Below are positions 7,647-16,615 of a stretch of 64,000 bases of DNA, piece after piece; position 1 is the stretch's first letter, and each line of letters starts with the position of its first letter. Made by a program: the position numbers and the translations under genes. The notes beneath the pieces are model-generated. The model was not told where the DNA came from. It worked only from the letters and a program-made list of their open reading frames with translations, and made no database searches. The DNA is from JBEKCP01 sp049509515 (GTDB lineage: Bacteria > Planctomycetota > Planctomycetia > Pirellulales > Thermoguttaceae): assembly GCA_049509515.1 (NCBI GenBank), contig JBEKZV010000011.1:1-64000 (forward strand), read 5' to 3'.

Positions 7647-9830
7647 GTGAACCGTCGAATCCGTTGCCTGCTGACATCGGTGTTACTGCTGGCCGGCGTG
7701 GCCTGGGGCGAAGACGTGCTGCCGGCGGTCGGTGACACGAACGTGACCGCAGGCGACCTGGGGCTCCTTCTCCAGCGCACCGAAGGTGGCATTCGTTTGG
7801 CCGGCCTCTACGATTCCTCCGCGCGCCGGCAACTTCTCGCCCTGCCGGCCCTATCGCTGTTCGATCTCACCCTCCGCCACGTGACAAGCAAGGAGACAAT
7901 GCAACTGAAGGCCGACGCCGGCTGGACGGGATGCGAGGTCACGGCCCCCTATCCGGCCAAGGGTGCCGAGATGCGCTGGCAACGGCCGGCCGAGAAGCGG
8001 CTGGAGGGGCTGCGCGTCGTGGCGCATGTCGTTCCGGAGCCGGCGGGCGCTCTCCGCTGGCGTCTGAAGGTGGAAGGCGTGCCGGCCGACTGGAGCGTGT
8101 GGAAGGTCCGCTTTCCGCAACTGGCCGTGGCCGACTTGGGGCCGCAGGCGAGCGTACTGTTCCCCCGCGGTCCGGGCGAGGTGCAGCGCGACGTCTGGCA
8201 GCGGACGTTCCAGTACCGCGGCACCTACCCCAGCGGCTGGACCGCCATGCAGTTCCTGGCCGCCTACGATAAGGAGGGCAAGACGGGCCTGTACGTGGCG
8301 GCGCACGATCCGCTGGCCGGCACGAAGGAGATCCTGGTGGAAAGCCGGCCAGCCGAGCGGAGCTTGCTCCTGGCCTTCGAGCACCCGGCGGCCGGCATGG
8401 GCGTCGGCGGCAACGGCTTCGAGCTCAGCGGCGAGGCCGTCTGGCAGCTCTTCCGCGGCGACTGGTTCGACGCGTCGATCATCTATCGGAATTGGGTCCG
8501 CCGCCACGCCGGCTGGTATCCCCGTCTGGGGCCCGAGGGCCGTGCCGACACGCCCCTGTGGATGCGGGAACTCTCGGCCTGGGCTCAGACCGGCGGGGCC
8601 CCGGCGGAATGCGCGGCGCGGGTCAAGGCGTTCCAGAAATTCCTCGGGGTGCCCGTGGGCTTTCACTGGTATACTTGGCACCAGATCCCGTTCGACAATG
8701 ATTATCCGCACTACTTTCCGGCCAAGCCCGGCTTCGCCGAGGCGGTGCGGGATCTCCAGGCGTCTGGCGTCTATGTGATGCCTTACATCAACGGCCGGCT
8801 GTGGGACACGCACGACAAGGGCCCCGAGGACTTCGAGTTCACCCGCCTCGCCCTGCCGGCCGCCACCAAGGACGAGCGGGGGACGCCCTACATCGAGAGT
8901 TACGGGAGCAAGGAGTCGGACGGCAGCCCGGTGCGGTTGGCGGTGATGTGCCCGGCGACGGAGCTTTGGCAGAAGACGATCCGCGAGACGGTGCTGCGGC
9001 TGTTCGGCGAGTGCGGGGTCAAGGGCGTCTACATCGACCAGGTGGCGGCGGCGCAGCCGGAGCTTTGCTTCGATCGCACGCACGGCCACCCGCTGGGCGG
9101 CGGCCACTGGTGGACCGAGGGCTACTGGTCGCTCATGGAGTCGATCCGCAAAGCCAAGCCGGCCGACCGCATGTTGACCACCGAGTGCAACGCCGAGCCC
9201 TATACCCAGGTCTTCGACGGCTACCTGACCTGGCACTGGCAGTACGACGGCCAGGTGCCGGCCTTCCCGGCGGTCTATGGCGGTGCGATCCAGATGTTCG
9301 GCCGGGCCTACCGCGGCGGGCCCAGCAAGGACCTGGCGCTGCGGATGAAGGCCGGCCAGCAACTGGTCTACGGCGAGCAGATCGGCTGGCTCGATCCGGG
9401 CGTCGTTGCGGAGCAGGACAACGCGGCCTTTCTCCGCAAGGTCGTGCGCCTGCGGCACGCGCTTCGCCGTTACTTCTTTGCCGGTGAAATGGCGCGGCCG
9501 CCCCGCTTGCTGGGGACCATCCCCAAGGCAACCGCCGACTGGCAATGGAGCGGGCCGTGGCCCGTCAGCACCGATGCCCTCCTGGCCGGCGCCTGGCGGC
9601 TGCCGGGCGAGAAGAAGCTGGCGCTCGTGTTGGTGAACGTCGGCGACGAGCCCGTCCGGGCAACCTTGGACTTCGATGCCGCATGTTACGATCTGCCCGC
9701 CGGCTCGCTGACCATTACCCGAATCGAGTCGGACGGTCCGGGGGAGAAGGCGCCTGCGCCCCGGACGTTCCAGCGCGCGGTATCCGCGGCCCCGCGACAG
9801 GCGTGGGCGTGGGAAATCGCCGTGCCCTGA
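7647..9830 (+). CDS. Secreted glycoside-hydrolase-like protein (DUF6259-like)
   Basis: 727 residues. The start is a GTG with AGGAG eight bases upstream, followed by a signal peptide ending near A-W-G-E at about 22. The N-terminal third is a beta-rich domain; the central part (about 310-600) looks like a TIM barrel with W-Y-T-W-H-Q, Y-I-N-G-R-L-W-D-T-H, G-V-Y-I-D-Q-V and T-T-E-C-N-A-E-P-Y. The Asp in Y-I-D-Q is placed like the nucleophile of clan GH-D-type enzymes. A C-terminal beta domain follows. I think it belongs to the DUF6259 group of putative carbohydrate-active proteins; the substrate is unknown. It is divergent from the sulfatase and convergent with a PQQ-like gene, so it is probably transcribed alone. 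Confidence 0.75.
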   Translation: MNRRIRCLLTSVLLLAGVAWGEDVLPAVGDTNVTAGDLGLLLQRTEGGIRLAGLYDSSARRQLLALPALSLFDLTLRHVTSKETMQLKADAGWTGCEVTAPYPAKGAEMRWQRPAEKRLEGLRVVAHVVPEPAGALRWRLKVEGVPADWSVWKVRFPQLAVADLGPQASVLFPRGPGEVQRDVWQRTFQYRGTYPSGWTAMQFLAAYDKEGKTGLYVAAHDPLAGTKEILVESRPAERSLLLAFEHPAAGMGVGGNGFELSGEAVWQLFRGDWFDASIIYRNWVRRHAGWYPRLGPEGRADTPLWMRELSAWAQTGGAPAECAARVKAFQKFLGVPVGFHWYTWHQIPFDNDYPHYFPAKPGFAEAVRDLQASGVYVMPYINGRLWDTHDKGPEDFEFTRLALPAATKDERGTPYIESYGSKESDGSPVRLAVMCPATELWQKTIRETVLRLFGECGVKGVYIDQVAAAQPELCFDRTHGHPLGGGHWWTEGYWSLMESIRKAKPADRMLTTECNAEPYTQVFDGYLTWHWQYDGQVPAFPAVYGGAIQMFGRAYRGGPSKDLALRMKAGQQLVYGEQIGWLDPGVVAEQDNAAFLRKVVRLRHALRRYFFAGEMARPPRLLGTIPKATADWQWSGPWPVSTDALLAGAWRLPGEKKLALVLVNVGDEPVRATLDFDAACYDLPAGSLTITRIESDGPGEKAPAPRTFQRAVSAAPRQAWAWEIAVP

Positions 9831-9965
9831 TGCGGCGATCTTCGCGGCCAGGAAGGTCCAACGCAGTCCCGGGCCGACCCCCTTTCGAGGTCCGGCACAT
9901 GCGAGGCCCTCCGCGTCGCGCCGCCTTTGCCGCGCCAACTCCTCCAAGCTCCCCGCCGCCTTGAA

Positions 9966-11195
9966 TCACTCGATCGACCACAAGGTCACGGCGTCTTGGT
10001 CCTTCACGAAGACCTGCTTCCCCGCAACCACCGGGTGAGCATAGGTGGGAGTCTCGGCGACCTTGATCTTGGCCAACTCGGCGTACTGCTTGCCGTCGGC
10101 CTTGAAGGCGACCAGCTCGGAGTTTTCGGGCAAGGCCAAAATGACGGAGCCGGCGTCGAGCATGGCGCAGTAGCCCCGACTGCGCGTGCCCTCGCCGGTC
10201 CAGGCCGTCTTGCCCGTCTGGGCGTCGATGCAGAACAGGCTGCCCCGGCCGGTCATCCCGAAGAGCAGGCCGTCTTTGAGCACCGGCGTGTTGAATTGCG
10301 GGGCGACCTGGTCGTTGCTCCAGATCTCTTTGGCGGCGAAGCCGTCCCCCTGCTTCTCCACTTTCACGGCCTTGGTGCCCCGGCCCTGGCCCGCAAAGAT
10401 CACGGTCTGCCCGGCGACGATCGGCGTCGCGGCGTTGTAAGCCATTCCTTTCGGCTCGAACGGCACCTGCCACAAGACCTTCCCATCGGCGGCGCCCAGC
10501 CCCACGACCCGCTTGTCCGTCAGCGTCACGATCTGCTTCACGCCGTCTGCGGTCATCAGGACCGGCGATGCGTATCCCGGGCCGTCGCCGGCCCACTTCC
10601 ACTTCGGCTCGCCCGAGGCCAAGTCGAATGCGACGGTCGTGCCGTCATCGGACCCGCCAAGTTGCACCACGGCCATGCCGTCTACGACAATCGGCGACGT
10701 GGACGTGAAGAACCGGGGCACGCCCTGGAACTTCTCGTTGCGCCACAGGGTCTTGCCGCCGGCAGCGTCGACGCAGGAAACCACCCCGCTGGCGCCCAGC
10801 GTAACGACCTTTCCCTCCGCCACGGTGGGTGAGCTTCTCGGCCCCGCGTGCTGCCGGGCCGCCGGCCCGGTCACGGGCTTCGCCGGGTACTTGTTCTCCC
10901 ACAGTTGCTTCCCGTCGGCAACGCCCAGACACAAGATGACCTCGTCCTTGCCCTGCCGCGTGAAGACATAGAGCTTGTCGCCGACCAGGGCGGGCGAGGC
11001 GTCGCCCGGGCCCACGGTCGTTTTCCACTTCTGCGCGAACGTCTTCGGCCAGGTTTCGGGGGCGGTGAAGCCCGTTACCTTGCCGTCACGGTTGGGACCT
11101 CGCCATTGAGGCCAATCCTGCCCGAAGACGTGGCCCGCGCCGACCAGGAGCAAAGAGCCCACAATCACGCCGATCGTTCGACTCGCGGTTCTCAT
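9966..11195 (-). CDS. Exported PQQ-like beta-propeller protein
   Basis: 409 residues. The ATG at 11195 has GGGAGG five bases upstream; the signal peptide ends near V-F-G-Q (about 24) and is followed by D-W-P-Q-W-R-G-P. That start is typical of planctomycetal PQQ-like (BamB-type) propellers. Repeated blades carry D-A-x-T-G-K-x-x-W-type motifs (for example D-A-Q-T-G-K-T-A-W-T-G-E). The family folds as a seven- or eight-bladed propeller; most such proteins do not bind PQQ, and their role in Planctomycetota is not established. It is convergent with 7647-9830 and divergent from the sugar operon at 11397. Three further members lie in this window. Confidence 0.88.
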   Translation of the reverse strand: MRTASRTIGVIVGSLLLVGAGHVFGQDWPQWRGPNRDGKVTGFTAPETWPKTFAQKWKTTVGPGDASPALVGDKLYVFTRQGKDEVILCLGVADGKQLWENKYPAKPVTGPAARQHAGPRSSPTVAEGKVVTLGASGVVSCVDAAGGKTLWRNEKFQGVPRFFTSTSPIVVDGMAVVQLGGSDDGTTVAFDLASGEPKWKWAGDGPGYASPVLMTADGVKQIVTLTDKRVVGLGAADGKVLWQVPFEPKGMAYNAATPIVAGQTVIFAGQGRGTKAVKVEKQGDGFAAKEIWSNDQVAPQFNTPVLKDGLLFGMTGRGSLFCIDAQTGKTAWTGEGTRSRGYCAMLDAGSVILALPENSELVAFKADGKQYAELAKIKVAETPTYAHPVVAGKQVFVKDQDAVTLWSIE

Positions 11196-11348
11196 GGTAG
11201 CCTCCCGTCCGATTCGTGTTGAAGAGCCGGCGTCACGCCGCACCCGCGGCACGGCCGCAGTATACCACATCGGATCCATCCATCCCAGCCCACCACCCGC
11301 AAGAGAGGGTTGAGCGCGCGGGGGGGTGCAAGGCGACAGGGGAATGCT

Positions 11349-11354
11349 TATAAT
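11349..11354 (+). promoter_or_regulatory. Possible -10 box of the sugar operon
   Basis: A perfect TATAAT lies 43 bases before the ATG at 11397. The region 17 bases upstream reads GTGCAA, a poor -35. It would place transcription start near 11361 and give a short leader containing the GGAGG ribosome site. Tentative. Confidence 0.35.
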
Positions 11355-11396
11355 CCCGGGCATTCGCAAGCGGAGGTCTCAACGGAGGGCCCAACC

Positions 11397-13715
11397 ATGG
11401 CTCGCGTTTCGCCCGCGATGGACACGGTAAGACGGCTGGGAATCCTGGTGTTTTGCGGCGGATGGGCGGCCGGCTCCGCGGTAGGGGCGGCCGCGGCGGA
11501 GCCTGGAATCCGCCTGGCCGAGAACGGCAAGTCGGACTACGTCATCGTGCTGGCGGCCGGGACCGACCCGGTGGAGCGGACGGCCGCCGCCGAGCTGCGG
11601 GATCACCTGGCGCAAGTGACCGGCGCCAAGCTCGAAATCCGCCGGGAAGGCGAGACGCCGGCCGGTGCCCCGCAAATCCTGCTGGGGCAGACGGCCCGCC
11701 TGCGGACATTGCTCCCGGCGTTGGACGTGAAATCGCTGGGGCCGGACGCAATCGTAATCAAGACAGTGGGCCGCGACCTGGTGCTCTGCGGCCGCCCGCC
11801 GCGCGGCACGCTCTACGCCGTGTACACGCTGCTGGAAGACGTGGTCGGCTACCGGTGGTGGGCGGCCGGGGAGAGTTTCATCCCCAAGAAGCCGACGCTC
11901 GTGATCCCGCCGCAAGACACGACGTATGCCCCGCCGCTCTGGTACCGCGAGGCGTACTACCGCGATGCGTTGGACGGGGTGTTCGCCGCGCGGTGCAAGT
12001 GCAACGGGGCGGCCGACTGCTGCGCGGCGGAGTACGGCGGGCATTATCGCTTCGCCGGTTTCGTACACACGTTCTATCCCCTCATGCCCCCAAAGAAGTA
12101 CTTCGCCGCTCATCCCGAGTGGTACAGCGAGATCCACGGCAAGCGGACCGCCGATCACGCCCAGCTCTGCCTGACCAACGACGATATGCGCAAGGAACTG
12201 GTCCACAACGCGATCGCGCGGCTCCACAGCGAGCAGGGCGCCGGGCTGATCTCGATCAGTCAGAACGACTGGGCGGGCCGCTGCGAGTGCCCCCGCTGCC
12301 TGGCGGTCGAGAAGGAAGAGGGCAGCCCGTCCGGGCCGCTGCTGCGGATGGTCAACGCCGCGGCGGAGGAGATCGGCCGCGAATTTCCGGACGTGCTGGT
12401 GGAGACGCTGGCCTATCAATATACGCGCAAGGCGCCGCTGCGGGTCCGCCCGCGGGAGAACGTCGTCGTGCGGCTGTGCTCGATCGAGTGCTCGTTCGTC
12501 CAGCCGCTCGCGGGCCCGCAGAACGCCGCGTTTCGCAGCGACATCGAGGCCTGGAGCCGGATCGCCCCCCACCTGTTCATCTGGGACTACACGGCCAACT
12601 TCCAGCAGTTCATCCTGCCGCACCCCAACCTGCGGGTGTTGGCCCCGAACATCCGCTTTTTCGTGGACCACCATGCCATGGGCCTGTTCGAGGAGGGCGA
12701 TATGGCGTGCGCTGTGGGCGATTTCGTGCGGCTGCGGGCGTGGCTCTTGGCGCACCTGATGTGGGACCCGCGCCGCGACCCCCGCGGACTGATCCGCGAG
12801 TTTGCCGAGGGCTACTACGGCCCGGCCGCGCCGCACCTGCTGGCCTACCTGGATTACCTCCACGACGCGGCCGAGCGGTCCGGGGTGTACCTGCGGTGCT
12901 ACATGCCCGACACCAGTTCCTGGCTGACCCTGGCCGACATGAACCGCGCGACGGAGTTGTTCGACCGCGCCGCGGCGGCGGTGGCGGGCGACCGGCTGCT
13001 GGCGGCGCGGGTGCGGCGCGAGCGGCTTCCGCTGGACCACGCCTGGCTCGAGCGCTACGAGGCCCTGCGGCGCGTGGCGCGGCGGAGCGGCGGCCGGTTC
13101 CTCGGTCCGAAAGATCCGGCCGCCGCTTGCGCGGAATTCGTCGAGTTGTGCGAGAAGTGGCACGCCGACCAGTATGCGGAAGGCCGCCCGTTTGCAGAGT
13201 ATGCGGCGTCGCTGCGGGGGACGTTCCGGCCGCCCGGACCGCCGCCGGACCTGTGCCGCGGTCTTGGCCAAGACGACTGGATCGACGCGCAAGACAATCG
13301 TTTCCGCCTGGCCCAGCCGGGGAAATTGGCAAGCCTGGTGGAGGATCCGCAGGCGTCGGACAAGATGGCCGCCCGCATGCCGGGCAGCCATCGCGAGTGG
13401 GCCGTCTCCTGGCCGGTCTCCGAAGACGCCGGCGGCGCAACCTGGCACTGCTACGTGGCCGCGCGATGCGAGGCCAAGGCGAGCGGGGGCGTGGCGATGA
13501 CCATGGGCATTTACGACACGGCGGCCAAGCGGAGCGTGGCCCATCGAGTGGTCCAGGTGGCGGAGTCGGCCGGGCCTGAGTACCGGATCTTCGACCTGGG
13601 CGTCCACCCGCTCGGTCCCGCGATGTATGCCTGGGTCGCCCCTCCGCAACGGCCCGGCGAGGTCACGGCCGTTTACGTGGATCGAATGTTCTTCATCCGC
13701 CAACGGGACAGATGA
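11397..13715 (+). CDS. Secreted DUF4838 domain protein, glycosidase-like
   Basis: 772 residues. The ATG at 11397 follows a GGAGG; the signal peptide ends around residue 36 in an Ala-rich stretch. Residues about 45-170 resemble the alpha/beta N-terminal domain shared by alpha-glucuronidases and hexosaminidases (A-A-E-L-R-D-H-L, then L-L-G-Q-T, then L-Y-A-V-Y-T-L-L-E). The central part carries typical DUF4838 motifs: C-E-C-P-R-C-L, L-R-M-V-N-A-A-A-E-E-I, and L-A-Y-Q-Y-T-R-K. DUF4838 proteins are putative carbohydrate-active enzymes without a settled activity. Its stop overlaps the start of the PfkB kinase gene by four bases (ATGA), so the two are translationally coupled. It would supply a sugar for the intracellular enzymes downstream. 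Confidence 0.85.
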   Translation: MARVSPAMDTVRRLGILVFCGGWAAGSAVGAAAAEPGIRLAENGKSDYVIVLAAGTDPVERTAAAELRDHLAQVTGAKLEIRREGETPAGAPQILLGQTARLRTLLPALDVKSLGPDAIVIKTVGRDLVLCGRPPRGTLYAVYTLLEDVVGYRWWAAGESFIPKKPTLVIPPQDTTYAPPLWYREAYYRDALDGVFAARCKCNGAADCCAAEYGGHYRFAGFVHTFYPLMPPKKYFAAHPEWYSEIHGKRTADHAQLCLTNDDMRKELVHNAIARLHSEQGAGLISISQNDWAGRCECPRCLAVEKEEGSPSGPLLRMVNAAAEEIGREFPDVLVETLAYQYTRKAPLRVRPRENVVVRLCSIECSFVQPLAGPQNAAFRSDIEAWSRIAPHLFIWDYTANFQQFILPHPNLRVLAPNIRFFVDHHAMGLFEEGDMACAVGDFVRLRAWLLAHLMWDPRRDPRGLIREFAEGYYGPAAPHLLAYLDYLHDAAERSGVYLRCYMPDTSSWLTLADMNRATELFDRAAAAVAGDRLLAARVRRERLPLDHAWLERYEALRRVARRSGGRFLGPKDPAAACAEFVELCEKWHADQYAEGRPFAEYAASLRGTFRPPGPPPDLCRGLGQDDWIDAQDNRFRLAQPGKLASLVEDPQASDKMAARMPGSHREWAVSWPVSEDAGGATWHCYVAARCEAKASGGVAMTMGIYDTAAKRSVAHRVVQVAESAGPEYRIFDLGVHPLGPAMYAWVAPPQRPGEVTAVYVDRMFFIRQRDR

Positions 13716-14629
13716 CCGCGAGCATCGATATCCTTGGCTTGGGCTGTACGGCCATCGACGACGTGCTGTACGTCGACGCCTACCCGGCGGCGGACGGCAA
13801 GGCACAAGTCCGCCGCCGAGGGCGGCAGTGCGGCGGCCTGACGGCCATGGCCCTGGCGGCGGGCGCCGGGCTGGGATGCCGCGCGGCCTACGCCGGGACC
13901 CTGGGCCGCGACGAGCTATCGCAATTCGTGCTCCAGTGGCTGCGGCTCGCGGGCATCGACACCCAATACGTTTGTTTCCGCGAGGACGCCCGGCCGATCC
14001 GCTCGGTGGTCGTTGTCGATGAAGGCCGGCAGACGCGGGCCATCCTGTTCGACATTGAGGGGGTGTTCGGCGCCGATCCCTTTTGGCCGCGCGAAGAGGT
14101 GATCCGCTCCGCCCGAGTGCTGCTGGTGGACCATTACGGCATCGAAGGGATGATCCGCGCGGCCGAGGTGGCCCGCAGTGCCGGGATCCCCGTTGTCGCG
14201 GACCTGGAGAGCGGCGATAGCCCGCGGTTGCCCAGCCTGCTGGGGCTCGTCGACCACCTGATCCTCTCGCGGGGTTTCGCATGCTCGCTCAGCGGGGCGA
14301 GCGACCCGGCGGCGGCCGTGCGGGCACTGTGGGCGCCCGGGCGCCGGGCAGCGGTCGTGACCTGCGGCGCGGACGGCTGTTGGTACTCGAGCGGCCGGGC
14401 GCCGGGCCAAGCGGTCCATCAACCGGCGTTTGCGGTCGAGGCGGCCGACACGACCGGCTGCGGCGACGTGTTTCACGGCGCGTATGCCGCGGCCCTCGTG
14501 GACGGGCTGGATGTCCCGGCAGCGGTACGATTCGCCTCGGCGGCCGCCGCCTTGAAGGCGACGCGGCGCGGCGCCCGGGCCGGTATGCCCAGCCGGGCCG
14601 AAGTCGAAGGGCTGCTGAAAACGTATTAG
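13712..14629 (+). CDS. PfkB-family sugar kinase
   Basis: 305 residues, the normal length of ribokinase/PfkB kinases. ATP-dependent phosphorylation of a sugar is expected. The N-terminal signature appears as Y-P-A-A-D-G-K-A with a following G-G tract, and the anion hole and catalytic base are in D-T-T-G-C-G-D, with Asp252 as the base. The family consensus at this site is D-T-x-G-A-G-D; Cys250 replaces the usual Ala. The start is fixed by the ATGA overlap with the preceding DUF4838 gene. Repeat E starts within the TAG stop codon (14627-14629). With the aldolase and isomerase that follow, the kinase probably activates a hexose or keto-sugar for aldol cleavage; the exact substrate cannot be read from the sequence. 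Confidence 0.88.
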   Translation: MTASIDILGLGCTAIDDVLYVDAYPAADGKAQVRRRGRQCGGLTAMALAAGAGLGCRAAYAGTLGRDELSQFVLQWLRLAGIDTQYVCFREDARPIRSVVVVDEGRQTRAILFDIEGVFGADPFWPREEVIRSARVLLVDHYGIEGMIRAAEVARSAGIPVVADLESGDSPRLPSLLGLVDHLILSRGFACSLSGASDPAAAVRALWAPGRRAAVVTCGADGCWYSSGRAPGQAVHQPAFAVEAADTTGCGDVFHGAYAAALVDGLDVPAAVRFASAAAALKATRRGARAGMPSRAEVEGLLKTY

Positions 14630-14743
14630 GCACACTCCGTGTGCCGCCACCCGCAAACGGGTGCCCGGGCGGCACACGGAGTGTGCCGGATACTGAGAAG
14701 CGGCGCACCGACCATGCTGCGCATGGTGCCCGGTGCCGGATAC
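14629..14743. repeat. Palindromic repeat, family E (copy 1)
   Basis: Twenty-base perfect inverted arms, starting GGCACACTCC, lie at 14629-14648 and 14668-14687. They enclose an inner ACCCG/CGGGT stem with a CAAA loop, so the whole forms a long hairpin. A second module (14701-14743) contains the partial palindrome GACCATGCTGCGCATGGT and ends in CCGGATAC. Copies are at 18252-18360 and 34669-34715. It lies between the kinase and aldolase genes of one operon, so it may cause partial termination or RNA processing. Confidence 0.8.
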
Positions 14744-14765
14744 ATTGAAAGGACAACAAGCAGCG

Positions 14766-15560
14766 ATGAACATCGGAAAACTCATCCGCATGAACCGCCT
14801 CTTCGCCCATCCCTCCGGGAATCTCTGCTCGGTGGCGGTGGACCACTTCATAGGCTACGGGCATGGGCTGCCCGGCGGGCTGCGCCGCATCCGGCAGACG
14901 CTCGCCGAGGTGGCTGCCGCCGGGCCGGATGCGGTGACGATGCACAAGGGGATCGCGGCCTCGGCATGGGGGCCGCATGCCGGGCGGATTCCGCTGATCC
15001 TGCAAAGCACGCTGGCCCGGCCCGACGATTCGGCCCGCCAGCAGGCGGCCGTGCCCGAGGATGCGGTGCGGCTGGGGGCCGACGGTTTCGCGGTGGCGGC
15101 CTTTGTCCGCGGGGCCACGGAGGCGACCTATCTGGCGACCGTGGCCGAGTGTGTCCGCCAGGCGGCCGCGTTCGAGGTGCCTGTGATCTGCCACATTTAC
15201 CCCCGCGACCCGGCGGGCAACATCTCCTTTGCGGCGGAAGACATTGCCTGGGCGGTGCGCTGCGCGGTCGAAGTCGGGGCGGACGTGGTGAAGACGCCGT
15301 TTTGCGGCGACACGGAGGCCCATGCCCAGATCGTGGCCGATTGCCCGGTGCCGCTGGTGGCGGCGGGCGGCCCTCAGGCCGATTCGCTCCCGGCGGCCTT
15401 GCGGATGATGGTCCAGGTGATGCGCAGCGGGGCCCGCGGGGCGACCATCGGCCGCAACATCTGGGGCTTCGAGCCCATCGGGGCGGCGGTACGCGCATTC
15501 AAGGCGGTAATTCACGACGGCACGGGAGCGGAAGAAGCGCTGCGCCTGGCCGGACTCTAA
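14766..15560 (+). CDS. Class I (Schiff-base) aldolase, DeoC/LacD/FbaB-type
   Basis: 264 residues forming a single TIM barrel. It should cleave or form an aldol bond through a lysine Schiff base; the likely base is Lys176 in D-V-V-K-T-P-F-C-G-D, in the position of the catalytic lysine of FbaB/LacD enzymes. S-V-A-V-D-H-F near the N-terminus matches the start of that family, and the phosphate-binding end is A-A-G-G-P-Q, then G-R-N-I-W. The start ATG at 14766 was preferred over an ATG-like codon 33 bases upstream because M-N-I-G-K-L-I-R begins the conserved region. It is separated from the PfkB kinase by repeat E and followed 13 bases later by the isomerase. It probably splits the phosphorylated sugar made by the kinase. 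Confidence 0.85.
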   Translation: MNIGKLIRMNRLFAHPSGNLCSVAVDHFIGYGHGLPGGLRRIRQTLAEVAAAGPDAVTMHKGIAASAWGPHAGRIPLILQSTLARPDDSARQQAAVPEDAVRLGADGFAVAAFVRGATEATYLATVAECVRQAAAFEVPVICHIYPRDPAGNISFAAEDIAWAVRCAVEVGADVVKTPFCGDTEAHAQIVADCPVPLVAAGGPQADSLPAALRMMVQVMRSGARGATIGRNIWGFEPIGAAVRAFKAVIHDGTGAEEALRLAGL

Positions 15561-15573
15561 AGGAGATCCTCTC

Positions 15574-16581
15574 ATGTCCAGACCTGTTACCTTGTGTACC
15601 GGCCAGTGGGCCGACTTGCCGTTGGAGACGCTGGCCGCCAAGGCCCGGGCGCTGGGCTTCGACGGCCTGGAGCTGGCGTGCGCCGGCGACCATTTCGAGG
15701 TGGCCAAGGCGGTGTCCGATCCCGGCTACGCCGCAGCGAAGCGGAAGACGCTGGAGCGCTACGGCCTCCGCGTGTTTGCGATCAGCAATCACCTGGCGGG
15801 GCAGGCGGTCCTGGACCGCGTCGATGCCCGCCACAAGGCCATCTTGCCCGCCTACATCTGGGGCGACGGCGACCCGGCCGGCGTCAGTGCCCGGGCCGCC
15901 GAGGACATGAAGAACGCCGCGCGGGCGGCGCGGAACCTGGGCATCGACGTGGTCAACGGCTTTACCGGCTCGAGCATTTGGCACCTGCTGTACTCGTTCC
16001 CGCCCGTCCCTGCCGAGTGGATCGACGAGGGCTTCCGGCTTCTGGCCGAGCGTTGGAACCCGATCCTGGACGTGTTCGGCGAGTGCGGCGTGCGGTTCGC
16101 GCTGGAAGTACACCCGACGGAAATCGCCTTCGACCTGTACACGGCCCAGCGGGCCCTGGAGACCCTCGGCAACCGCCCGGAGTTCGGCTTCAATTTCGAT
16201 CCCAGCCACTTGATCTGGCAGGGAGTGGACCCGGCCCGGTTCATCCGCAGGTTTCCCGAGCGGATCTTCCACGTCCACATGAAGGATGCCATCGTGACGA
16301 TGGACGGATCGAGCGGGATCCTGTCGAGCCACCTGAACTTCGGCGACCCGCGCCGCGGCTGGGACTTCCGCTCGCTGGGCCGCGGCGGGGTGGATTTCGA
16401 GGCGATCATCCGGGCCCTGAACGACGCGGGCTACGCGGGGCCGCTGTCCGTCGAATGGGAAGACAACGGCATGGACCGCGAGCACGGGGCCCAGGAGGCC
16501 GCGGCGTACGTCCGCAAGCTCGATTTCCCGCCGAGCCGGGTCGCCTTTGACGCGGCCTTCGACAAGACCGTCCGCAAGTGA
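15574..16581 (+). CDS. Sugar phosphate isomerase/epimerase (AP-endonuclease-2 TIM barrel)
   Basis: 335 residues with an AGGAG eight bases before the ATG. The fold is the xylose-isomerase-like TIM barrel with metal ligands visible in order: E-V-H-P-T-E, then F-N-F-D-P-S-H-L, then H-V-H-M-K-D, and finally V-E-W-E-D. No signal peptide, so cytoplasmic. Members interconvert aldoses and ketoses or epimerise ketoses; which one applies here is unknown. It closes the run of four co-directional genes starting at 11397 and is convergent, 34 bases away, with the TadE-type gene. In the pathway it would prepare the sugar before phosphorylation. Confidence 0.85.
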   Translation: MSRPVTLCTGQWADLPLETLAAKARALGFDGLELACAGDHFEVAKAVSDPGYAAAKRKTLERYGLRVFAISNHLAGQAVLDRVDARHKAILPAYIWGDGDPAGVSARAAEDMKNAARAARNLGIDVVNGFTGSSIWHLLYSFPPVPAEWIDEGFRLLAERWNPILDVFGECGVRFALEVHPTEIAFDLYTAQRALETLGNRPEFGFNFDPSHLIWQGVDPARFIRRFPERIFHVHMKDAIVTMDGSSGILSSHLNFGDPRRGWDFRSLGRGGVDFEAIIRALNDAGYAGPLSVEWEDNGMDREHGAQEAAAYVRKLDFPPSRVAFDAAFDKTVRK

Positions 16582-16615
16582 CGCGCCGCAAGCAGCGATC
16601 GACCAGCCTGTTCCT

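Noticed and set aside
7851..9947. Long minus-strand open frame
   Set aside because: Antisense to the glycosidase-like gene at 7647; compositionally a GC artefact.
11379..14282. Long minus-strand open frame
   Set aside because: Antisense to the DUF4838 and PfkB genes, which have clear domains and ribosome sites; no coding features of its own.
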